Positions 1 to 6,195 of a DNA stretch of 9,262 bases are shown piece after piece. Both the position numbers and the translations under genes were made by a program. The stretch is from Rhodospirillaceae bacterium CCH5-H10 (lineage in GTDB: Bacteria; Pseudomonadota; Alphaproteobacteria; Reyranellales; Reyranellaceae): positions 1 to 9,262 of the forward strand of contig LSKJ01000485.1 in the NCBI GenBank assembly GCA_001557035.1, given 5' to 3'. A model generated the notes under the pieces. That model made no database searches and was not told where the DNA came from. It saw only the letters and a list, made by a program, of their open reading frames with translations. How positions within the stretch are numbered: the first letter of the stretch is position 1; each line of letters begins with the position of its first letter.

Positions 1-713
1 CCGACGCCCGCCGCGACCATGGCGCAGACTGCGTCGAGACTGCCGACGCGGACGCGCAGCCGCAGCGCACGACCCAGCCGGGCGGCCTGCATGGCCACAT
101 GTTCGTCGAGTGCCGTGCCGCGCGGCAGGCCGACGAAGTCGAGGTCGACCAAGTCGGCGAACGCGGTCTGGCGCTTGCCCGCGAGGCGATGGTTCGCCGG
201 GACCGCCAGCACCAGCCGATCGGTGCGAAAGGGATGACTCTCCAGTCCGGGAACGAGGGCCGCCTGCGAGCCGATCCCGATGTCGGCGTCGCCGGCCGCG
301 ATGGCGGCGCCGATCGCCGGGCTCTCGCGATCCTCCAGATCGATGTCGATCGTCGGATTGGCCGCCAGGAAATCCGCCAGCAGGGCGGGCAGGTGCTCCG
401 AGAGCGCCGAGGTGTTGGCGAGGATGCGGACGCTGCCCTTCAGCCCGCGCGAATAGGCGCCGAGGTCGCCGCGCATCGTTTCGATCTGCTGCAGCACGAT
501 GCGGGCATGGTCGAGCAGGCTGCGGCCCGCATCCGTCGGCTCGACGCCGCGCCGCCCGCGCTTCAGCAGGGCAACCCCCAGGACCTCTTCCATGCCGCGG
601 ATGCGCGCGCTCGCCGAGGCGAGCGCCAAGTGGGCACGCTCGGCGCCGCGCGTGATGCTGCCGGTCTGGGTCACGAACTGGAAGAGGCGCAGGTCGGTGA
701 AGTCGAAACGCAT
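1..713 (-). CDS. LysR-family transcriptional regulator, partial (C-terminus beyond window)
   Basis: This is a DNA-binding regulator with an N-terminal winged helix-turn-helix and a periplasmic-binding-like effector domain. Reading the reverse strand from the ATG at 713-711 gives MRFDFTDLRLFQFV, then the typical LysR helix-turn-helix at about residues 18-65 (GSITRGAERAHLALASASAR, later GVEPTDAGR). The effector-binding core starts near residue 92 (KGSVRILAN) and includes the GDADIGIG segment at about 141-148. The 237 complete codons visible compare with about 300 for the family, so some 60 residues lie beyond the left edge. No in-frame ATG was found just upstream of this start. A weak purine-rich ribosome site lies at 725-731. 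The gene is divergent from the TSUP exporter across 85 bases, so that exporter is the most likely target, and autoregulation is usual in this family. The effector is unknown. Confidence 0.95.
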   Translation of the reverse strand, partial: MRFDFTDLRLFQFVTQTGSITRGAERAHLALASASARIRGMEEVLGVALLKRGRRGVEPTDAGRSLLDHARIVLQQIETMRGDLGAYSRGLKGSVRILANTSALSEHLPALLADFLAANPTIDIDLEDRESPAIGAAIAAGDADIGIGSQAALVPGLESHPFRTDRLVLAVPANHRLAGKRQTAFADLVDLDFVGLPRGTALDEHVAMQAARLGRALRLRVRVGSLDAVCAMVAAGV

Positions 714-798
714 GGCTGCTTGAGCCTCTGTTTCATCCGAAGGCAGGTTCCGTATTCTCCACATTGCGGGGCGCCCTGCCAGCTTCCAAGAGTGCTGC
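714..798. promoter_or_regulatory. Divergent LysR/TSUP intergenic region with an inverted repeat
   Basis: This 85-base gap lies between two divergent start codons and must hold signals for at least one of the genes. An exact inverted repeat, GGCAGG (742-747) and CCTGCC (775-780), is centred near 761. LysR regulators usually bind imperfect dyads with a T-N11-A core in such gaps. I could not assign a convincing core or -35/-10 boxes, so the operator is inferred from position. The repeat is short enough to be chance in GC-rich DNA. Confidence 0.4.
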
Positions 799-1539
799 AT
801 GGTTCTGTCGACACTCGCCTTCGTGCTCGCGGTCTTCCTGCTGGCGGGTTTCACCAAGGGCATCATCGGTCTGGGCCTGCCGACCATTTCGATGGGCCTG
901 CTGGCCCTCGTCCTGTCGCCCGTCGAGGCGGCGGCGCTTCTGATCCTGCCGTCGCTGGTCACCAATGTCTGGCAGATGGTCGACGGTCCCCATCTCCGGA
1001 CCCTGCTGCGACGGCTGTGGCCCCTCAACCTCGGTGTCTGTCTCGGCACCTGGGCGGGAGCCGCCTTCATCTCGGGGCTCGGCGGCCCCTACGGGGCGCT
1101 GGCGCTGGGCATTGCCTTGATGGCCTACGCCGTGTCCGGACTGGCCGCCTTGAAGCTCACGGTTCCGGCATCGTCGGAAGGGTGGCTAGGTCCGCTGGCC
1201 GGCGCGGCGACCGGTGCGATCACCGCCGCTACCGGCGTCTTCGTCATTCCGGCCGTGCCGTACCTCCAGGCGATCGGCCTCACCAAGGATGAACTGGTGC
1301 AGGCGCTCGGCCTGTCCTTCACGGTCTCGACACTGGCCCTCGCCGCGACCCTGGCGGGCAGCGCCAGCCTCGATCTCGGGCTGGCCTGGCCGTCGTTGGC
1401 CGGCGTCGTGGTAGCGCTGGCCGGGATGCGCCTGGGGCAAGCGGTTCGGTCGCGCCTGTCGCCGCAGGCCTTCCGGTTGTGGTTCTTCGCCGGCCTGCTG
1501 GCGCTTGGCGCCTATCTCGCAGCGCGCGGGCTCGTCTGA
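799..1539 (+). CDS. TauE/SafE (TSUP) family membrane transporter
   Basis: This is an inner-membrane protein of the TSUP family (sulfite exporter TauE/SafE type). Characterised members export sulfite, sulfoacetate or related organosulfur or C2 anions. The 246 residues are almost wholly hydrophobic, with about 7-8 predicted membrane segments. Two related glycine-rich motifs, AGFTKGIIGLGLPTIS (16-31) and AGAATGAITAATGVFVIP (134-151), mark the two-fold internal repeat characteristic of the family. The length matches the usual 240-270. The ATG at 799 opens directly into the first membrane segment and is preceded by a weak AAGAG at 788-792. It is divergently paired with the LysR gene, a common arrangement for regulated exporters. 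The substrate cannot be read from the sequence, and no sulfur-metabolism gene is adjacent. Confidence 0.92.
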   Translation: MVLSTLAFVLAVFLLAGFTKGIIGLGLPTISMGLLALVLSPVEAAALLILPSLVTNVWQMVDGPHLRTLLRRLWPLNLGVCLGTWAGAAFISGLGGPYGALALGIALMAYAVSGLAALKLTVPASSEGWLGPLAGAATGAITAATGVFVIPAVPYLQAIGLTKDELVQALGLSFTVSTLALAATLAGSASLDLGLAWPSLAGVVVALAGMRLGQAVRSRLSPQAFRLWFFAGLLALGAYLAARGLV

Positions 1540-1550
1540 CCCGTCAATGG

Positions 1551-1600
1551 ACGGTCGGGGGCTCGGAAGGGTACGGTCGGGAACCCTTTCTATCCTGGAG
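1551..1600 (+). promoter_or_regulatory. Leader of the aldolase gene: direct repeat, hairpin and ribosome site
   Basis: The nine-base sequence ACGGTCGGG occurs twice, at 1551-1559 and 1573-1581. The two copies are 22 bases apart, close to two helical turns. The second copy forms most of the loop of a hairpin, whose arms at 1565-1572 and 1583-1590 pair over 8 positions including one G-U. A ribosome site GGAG follows at 1597-1600, seven bases before the ATG. There is no U-run after the hairpin, so it is not a clear terminator. It could be an operator or leader structure, but this is inferred only from the repeats. Confidence 0.35.
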
Positions 1601-1607
1601 CGTTTCC

Positions 1608-2405
1608 ATGGCTGTGCACGCCCTCAAGACTTCCAAGGTTGCCAACCTCCGGTCGAACGTGTCGCCCGAAGAATGGCAGGCTCGCGTCGATCTCGCCGCC
1701 TGCTACAGGTTGATCGACCTGTACGGCATGTCGGATCTGATCGCGAACCACATCTCGGTGCGGGTGCCGGGCGAGCACGACGCCTTCCTGATCAACGCCT
1801 ACGGCCTTCTTTACGAAGAGATCACCGCGTCGAGCCTGCTGAAGATCGATCACGAGGGTAACATCCTCAACCGCCCGGAGTTCAGCGGCGGGCTCGAATA
1901 CGGTGTCAACCGCGCGGGCTTCGTGATCCACAGCGCCATCCATATGGCCAAGCCCGAGGTCGCCTGCGTGATCCACACGCACACCTGGCCGGGCATGGCG
2001 GTTTCGACCATGGAATGCGGCCTGCTGCCCAACACGCAGACCTCGATGCGCTTCGCCAGGATCAGCTACCACGACTTCGACGGTGTGGTCCTCGACCTCG
2101 CGGCGCGCGAAGCGCTGGTGAAGAGCCTGGGCGACAACAACGCCATGATCCTTCGCAACCACGGTCTGCTGACGACCGGCGCGACGATCCCTGAGGCATT
2201 CAACGCCATGCATCGGCTGGAGCTGAGCTGCAAGACGCAGATCGCTGCCATGTCGTGCAACACCAAGCTGATCGACGTCCCCGCCGACGTGGTGGACGCG
2301 ACCTACAAGAACTATCAGCCGAAGACCCGCCGGCCGTTCGGCCTGCTGGACTGGCCGGCTCTCCTGCGGAAGCTCGACCGGATCGATCCGGGCTTCCGCG
2401 ACTAA
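1608..2405 (+). CDS. Class II aldolase/adducin family protein
   Basis: This is a soluble zinc enzyme of the class II aldolase/adducin superfamily, whose members cleave sugar phosphates by retro-aldol reaction, epimerise them, or decarboxylate related acids. Metal-ligand histidines are visible in IHTHT (His123 and His125) and in RNHG (His185). The acidic substrate loop YEEITASSLLKID lies at residues 69-81, where L-fuculose-phosphate-aldolase-like proteins place their catalytic Glu. The 265 residues are somewhat longer than the 210-230 of sugar-phosphate aldolases and fit the broad adducin-like group of unknown substrate. The ATG at 1608 is chosen over an in-frame ATG at 1479 because GGAG lies seven bases upstream and because 1479 falls inside the exporter gene. 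Its stop abuts the next gene's start. The specific reaction is not assignable. Confidence 0.9.
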   Translation: MAVHALKTSKVANLRSNVSPEEWQARVDLAACYRLIDLYGMSDLIANHISVRVPGEHDAFLINAYGLLYEEITASSLLKIDHEGNILNRPEFSGGLEYGVNRAGFVIHSAIHMAKPEVACVIHTHTWPGMAVSTMECGLLPNTQTSMRFARISYHDFDGVVLDLAAREALVKSLGDNNAMILRNHGLLTTGATIPEAFNAMHRLELSCKTQIAAMSCNTKLIDVPADVVDATYKNYQPKTRRPFGLLDWPALLRKLDRIDPGFRD

Positions 2406-4250
2406 TTGGATACACCGCACAGTTCCATACGTGCCTTCGCCGCCGTTGCCAGTGGTTACTGGACGGCGCCGGGGTATCGCGCCGTCGCCTGGTCGCTGAC
2501 CGGCGGTCTCGTGGTGCTGGGCGCGGCCAATGTCGGCATCGCCCTGTGGCTGAACATCTGGAACAGGGACTTCTTCAACGCCCTCGACAAGCGTGACGTC
2601 GGGCAGCTCATGCAGCTGCTCTGGATGCTCGCCGCCATCGTCGCGTCGGCGGGTGTCGCGGTGGCCATCCAGCTTCACGTAAAGCGCCGGTTGCAGATCA
2701 ACTGGCGATCCTGGCTGTCGCACGTCACCGTCCAGCGCTGGCTGAACGGGGGCCGCCAGTACCAGCTCGGCATGCTGGCCGACGAGGTCGACAATCCCGA
2801 CGGGCGCATCGCCGAGGACATTCGCGTTTCGACCGAATTGGCCGTCGAGTTCGCCCAGAGCATCCTGCAATGCGTGCTGCAGCTCTTCACCTTCCTCAGC
2901 GTGCTGTGGATCCTGTCGGGCACGATGCCGATCAAGCTGTTCGGCTTCGAGTTCAACCTGCCGGGCTACATGGTCTGGGCGGCAGTCGCCTACGCGCTGG
3001 TCGGCTCGCTGCTGACCTACTTCCTGGGCCGCGGCCTGATCCATGCCGGCAACGTCCGCCAAGGCCGCGAGGCCGATTTCCGCTCCGGACTGACGCGCGC
3101 CCGGGAGCATGCCGAGGGCATCGCCCTGATGCGCGGCGAGGACGACGAGCGCGAGCGGCTGCGCGGCTCGCTGTTCGACCTGCGCTCGGCGTGGAACGTC
3201 CAGACGCGCGGACAGGGCAACCTGTCGCTGCTCACCAGTTCGCTGGCCTACCTTGCGCCCATCGTGCCGCTGATCGTCGCCCTGCCGCGCTATCTCGGCG
3301 GCGAGATCGCGCTGGGCGGCCTGATGCAGACGGCGCAGGCCTTCTCCAGCGTGCAATGGGCGCTGTCCTGGCTGATCGACAACTTCCCGAAGTTCGCCGA
3401 GTGGCGCGCCTCGACCGATCGCCTGGTGCATCTGCACGTGGCGCTTACCGACCTCGAAGAAAGCAGCGAGATGGCAGGGGAGGACCGGATCGTCGTCCAT
3501 CCGCCGGCCGAATCGGACCGGCTGGTGATGCGCGAGCTCGGCGTGGCCCGGCCGAGCGGCGAGATGCTGGTCGCCGAGGCCGAAGTCGAGATCCAGCGCG
3601 CCGAGAGGGTGCTGATCCGCGGCAAGTCGGGCAGCGGCAAGAGCACGATCATGCGCGCGGTTGCCGGGGTCTGGCCGTGGGGCCGCGGTGCCATCCACCT
3701 ACCGACTGGCGCGATCACCTTCATGCCGCAGAAGCCCTATTTCCCGCTGGGGACGCTGCGCGACGTGATGCTCTATCCGGCCGCGCCGGAAGGCGTCAGC
3801 GACGACGTTCTCAAGGACATGCTGCACAAGGTCGGCCTCGATCATCTGCGCGACCGCCTCGACGAGACCGAGCGGTGGGATCACATCCTGTCCGGCGGCG
3901 AGCAGCAGCGCGTCGCATTCGCCCGGGTGCTGGTCCAGAGGCCCGACTGGATCTTCATGGACGAGGCCACGTCGGCACTCGACGAGGCGGGCCAGGAGAA
4001 TGTCATGAAGCTCCTGATCGAGGAGCTGCCGGAGACATCGGTCGTCAGCATCGGCCACCGCCCGGGGCTGGAGGTTTTCCATACGCGCGAGCTCACGCTG
4101 GAGCCCGGCGCCGACGGGACGCGGCTTCGGTCCGAAAGCTCCAAGCGCTCGCTGGGCGACCTCTACCGCAAGATGGCGGCCGCCAGCCGCTCGACGCCTC
4201 GGGATCCGGGCTTCTGGGCGCATGTTCGCGCCAACCTGCTGGGTCGCTGA
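2406..4250 (+). CDS. ABC transporter, fused permease/ATPase, SbmA/BacA/YddA-like
   Basis: This is an inner-membrane half-transporter, acting as a homodimer, with a permease domain followed by an ATPase domain. Family members are annotated as vitamin B12, bleomycin or antimicrobial-peptide transporters. The permease (about 25-345) has the hallmarks WNRDFFNALDKRD (52-64) and NPDGRIAEDI (130-139). The ATPase has Walker A GKSGSGKST (406-414), Q-loop Gln442, signature LSGGEQQR (495-502), Walker B WIFMDE (515-520), D-loop SALD and H-loop His551, so it looks fully active. The length of 614 is near the 560-620 norm. The TTG start directly follows the aldolase's in-frame TAA. The next in-frame ATG or GTG codons are at residue 36 or later, inside the first membrane segment, so TTG is the only start that keeps the expected N-terminus. 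No clear ribosome site is present, which suggests coupled translation. The substrate is unknown. Confidence 0.92.
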   Translation: MDTPHSSIRAFAAVASGYWTAPGYRAVAWSLTGGLVVLGAANVGIALWLNIWNRDFFNALDKRDVGQLMQLLWMLAAIVASAGVAVAIQLHVKRRLQINWRSWLSHVTVQRWLNGGRQYQLGMLADEVDNPDGRIAEDIRVSTELAVEFAQSILQCVLQLFTFLSVLWILSGTMPIKLFGFEFNLPGYMVWAAVAYALVGSLLTYFLGRGLIHAGNVRQGREADFRSGLTRAREHAEGIALMRGEDDERERLRGSLFDLRSAWNVQTRGQGNLSLLTSSLAYLAPIVPLIVALPRYLGGEIALGGLMQTAQAFSSVQWALSWLIDNFPKFAEWRASTDRLVHLHVALTDLEESSEMAGEDRIVVHPPAESDRLVMRELGVARPSGEMLVAEAEVEIQRAERVLIRGKSGSGKSTIMRAVAGVWPWGRGAIHLPTGAITFMPQKPYFPLGTLRDVMLYPAAPEGVSDDVLKDMLHKVGLDHLRDRLDETERWDHILSGGEQQRVAFARVLVQRPDWIFMDEATSALDEAGQENVMKLLIEELPETSVVSIGHRPGLEVFHTRELTLEPGADGTRLRSESSKRSLGDLYRKMAAASRSTPRDPGFWAHVRANLLGR

Positions 4251-4305
4251 GTCTCGCGCCCAGTCTTTTGTGAGGCCTTCGTCCGCGTGATATCCCCGCG
4301 GGTGC
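4251..4305 (+). other. Short gap before the SGNH-like gene
   Basis: This 55-base gap lies between the ABC transporter stop and the next ATG. It contains a TTTT run at 4266-4269 with no strong stem before it. It also holds a 5-base-pair stem, CCGCG (4283-4287) with CGCGG (4297-4301), whose right arm lies just before the start codon and could mask it. No recognisable terminator or promoter was seen, so the downstream gene may be transcribed with the ABC transporter. Confidence 0.3.
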
Positions 4306-5604
4306 ATGATCCGCTGGATGGCATCCCATGTCGGGCTGGCAAGGCCCTATCGCTTCGAGCGGACGATCGCCGTGCTCGCGTCGCTGGTCCTTGCGGTCCT
4401 GGCCATCGCGCTGACGTGGGCCTACGGACTCGCCACCGGGCTGGTGCCGGGTTCGCCGCGCAGCTGGTACTTCGCCTATCTCGTATCCCTGCTGGGCCTC
4501 GGCATCGTCTGCTCACGCTGGCCGCGAATCACGATGATCGTGCTGTCTCTGGCGGCGGTGGAGATTGGTCTGGGATTCGGCTCCGCGGCGATGGTGCGAT
4601 ACGACCTGGCCGACAGCGACCTCATGCCGGCCGACGCGCCGCGCGAGCTGGAGCGCGTGTGGCATCCGCTGCTGCAGGCGACCAATGTTCCGACCTCGAA
4701 GGGGGGGCGCGGCACCCATCGGGTCGATTCGCAGGGATTGCGCGGGCGGGAGCGCTCGGCCGCGGAATTGCGGGACAAGACGATCGTCGCCGTCTTCGGT
4801 GGATCGACGACCGAGGATCTCGCCGTCGCGGACGGCGAGACCTGGCCCGAGCGGCTGGAAGGCCTGCTGGGTGTCGATCGCTTTGCCGTGCTGAACCATG
4901 GGGTGACCGCCAACAGTACCGTTCAGATCGCGATCCGGACGGCCTTCTATCAAAGCGCTTACGGCATCGCCCCGGACTGCGCCGTCTATTATGTCGGCGG
5001 GACGGACATCAATAGCGTCCACGTTGCAAACCTCGATCCCGGCTACGCCAATCACCAGACACCGAAGCTCGTCGATGCGCTGGAGACGCGCCGCGTCGAA
5101 CGGATACTGCCGGAGTTTTCCCCGCTGGTGCGCCTGCTGGGACGTCTGGCCGCCTATGCCTTCGATACGGCCAGGGCACCGCCGAAGCCCGAGGGGAAGG
5201 TGAGCAGCGATCCCGATCCTGCGCTCGAGGCCATATTCCTGCGCAATGTCCGGACGATCTCCTCGATCAACCGGGAGCGCGGCATCGCGACGATCTGGAT
5301 CGGCGAGGTCTTCGACTTCCAGTCGCTCGTCAAATCCGCCGGTCCCAAGGGCATGTGGAGCGACTATCTGAAGGTCGGAGATCTGCGGGCCCTGCTGGTG
5401 CGGCTGAACGGCCTCCTGCAACGCGAGGCCGCGGCGCTGGGCGACACTTACGTCGCGCTCGAAGGCAAGCAGTTCACGGCCGACGATTTCGACGACGACT
5501 TCGCCGACGGCGAACATTTCTCGGCGAAGGGCGCCGCCCGGTTCGCGTCCCTGATCGCGCCGCGTGTTGCCGAGGTCTGCCGCAAGAGGGAACGCCCTCG
5601 GTAG
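4306..5604 (+). CDS. Membrane-anchored SGNH/GDSL-hydrolase-like protein
   Basis: This protein of 432 residues is not confidently assignable to a named family. The N-terminus has three probable membrane segments (about 20-45, 54-70 and 75-97), and the rest is a soluble domain. That domain shows SGNH-hydrolase blocks in order: VAVFGGSTTED (161-171, Ser167 in the nucleophile position), NHGV with Gly199, YYVGGTDI (228-235), and DGEHFS (401-406, Asp401 and His404 completing the triad). SGNH enzymes are esterases, lipases or acetyl-transfer enzymes acting on lipids or polysaccharides, so an envelope-facing deacylase is a reasonable inference. The block III Asn expected in GxND is Thr233 here, which may alter or weaken catalysis. 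ATG 4306 is chosen because an in-frame TGA lies at 4288-4290. ATG 4318 is an alternative, and neither has a strong ribosome site. It follows the ABC transporter gene by 55 bases on the same strand. Confidence 0.72.
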   Translation: MIRWMASHVGLARPYRFERTIAVLASLVLAVLAIALTWAYGLATGLVPGSPRSWYFAYLVSLLGLGIVCSRWPRITMIVLSLAAVEIGLGFGSAAMVRYDLADSDLMPADAPRELERVWHPLLQATNVPTSKGGRGTHRVDSQGLRGRERSAAELRDKTIVAVFGGSTTEDLAVADGETWPERLEGLLGVDRFAVLNHGVTANSTVQIAIRTAFYQSAYGIAPDCAVYYVGGTDINSVHVANLDPGYANHQTPKLVDALETRRVERILPEFSPLVRLLGRLAAYAFDTARAPPKPEGKVSSDPDPALEAIFLRNVRTISSINRERGIATIWIGEVFDFQSLVKSAGPKGMWSDYLKVGDLRALLVRLNGLLQREAAALGDTYVALEGKQFTADDFDDDFADGEHFSAKGAARFASLIAPRVAEVCRKRERPR

Positions 5605-5621
5605 GAGATATCGTCAAAAAT

Positions 5622-5704
5622 CGTCGTCTCGACCGGAGTGCCGCAGGCACGTAGTGGAGTTTACCCCGAGGTACTCGAGGGGCGAGGCTCCGGTCGAGAC
5701 GACG
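5622..5704. repeat. Long intergenic palindrome with nested hairpins
   Basis: Perfect 17-base inverted arms at 5622-5638 and 5688-5704 (core GTCTCGACCGGA and its complement) enclose 49 bases. Inside are two further hairpins: TGCC-gca-GGCA at 5639-5649, and CCCC GAG-gta-CTC (ga bulge) GGGG at 5664-5682. The whole can fold as a three-way junction on either strand. It fills the gap between two convergent genes. It could be a dispersed palindromic element of the REP/MITE kind, a bidirectional transcription terminator, or both. There is no T-run after the right arm beyond ATTT, but on the minus strand a TTTTT run (complement of 5616-5620) follows directly after the left arm, as in an intrinsic terminator for the leftward genes. 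Confidence 0.8.
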
Positions 5705-5710
5705 GCTATT

Positions 5711-6190
5711 TCAGAGAACCTCGTGGAAGCCGATGGCGACCCTGTCGGGCGCTCGGGTGGCGACACCGACGAAGGTCGCGCGTTCGAGCCATTTGAGCGT
5801 GGGCTCCGACGTCTCGAACCTCGGGGCGGTGCGGAAGTGGTAGCTGCCCGGCGGCACCAACTCGCCCTTGGACATGCGTTCCAGGATCTCCGGGCTCGCG
5901 ACTCGCAGGCCGTCGTTCTGGACGTAGATCAGGGCGCCGGCGGCACTGCGGATCGTGTAGCGTGCGACGACCTCGATCGTGCCGTCGGGCCGCACGATCT
6001 GCCAGTCCGCGCCGCCTGGCAGGATCTCGCCCTCCAGTCGCGGGCCGCGCACCTCGCCGCCCAGTATGTCGATGATGCGGCGATGGCCGCGTGCGGTCTG
6101 GCCGAGATCCTGGATCGGTCCCACCTTCGCCTTGATGGAAAAGGCGAAGCGCAGGGCCGGCGTGGTTTCGATGAAGGCGTCGACTTCCAT
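5711..6190 (-). CDS. DUF3237 domain-containing protein
   Basis: This small soluble protein of 159 residues matches the DUF3237 family as I know it, through the central segment IVRPDGTIEVVARYTIR (65-81), the following IYVQNDGLR (88-96) and a C-terminal YHFRTAPRFET (117-127). The family is predicted to form a compact beta-barrel, and no reaction is established. Members often sit next to acyl-CoA or aromatic catabolism genes, as here. No signal peptide or membrane segment is seen. The ATG at 6190-6188 lies 5 bases after the acyl-CoA dehydrogenase stop, and a purine-rich AGAAGG (6201-6206) inside the end of that gene serves as ribosome site, so the two are probably co-transcribed and translationally coupled. 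The open frame continues upstream of the ATG only as an out-of-frame reading of the dehydrogenase. A role accessory to the dehydrogenase pathway is inferred from position only. Confidence 0.82.
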   Translation of the reverse strand: MEVDAFIETTPALRFAFSIKAKVGPIQDLGQTARGHRRIIDILGGEVRGPRLEGEILPGGADWQIVRPDGTIEVVARYTIRSAAGALIYVQNDGLRVASPEILERMSKGELVPPGSYHFRTAPRFETSEPTLKWLERATFVGVATRAPDRVAIGFHEVL

Positions 6191-6195
6191 CGGCT

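Noticed and set aside
99..1292. Plus-strand open frame of 397 codons across the LysR gene and the exporter
   Set aside because: It is antisense to the LysR gene and out of frame with the exporter, both of which have strong family motifs. The composition is low-complexity Arg/Ala/Gly.
1541..1554. Small hairpin CCGTC-aatg-GACGG after the exporter stop, as a terminator
   Set aside because: The stem is only 5 base pairs with no following T-run, so an intrinsic terminator is not supported.
1590..3698. Open frame of 702 codons on the minus strand, opposite the aldolase and ABC transporter
   Set aside because: Its translation is rich in Arg, Gln, Asp, His and Ala with no recognisable domain, and the plus strand here encodes two clear families. 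Long antisense frames are expected in GC-rich DNA.
4513..5517. Minus-strand open frame of 334 codons opposite the SGNH-like gene
   Set aside because: The plus strand shows ordered SGNH blocks and membrane segments. The antisense product has no motif I recognise.
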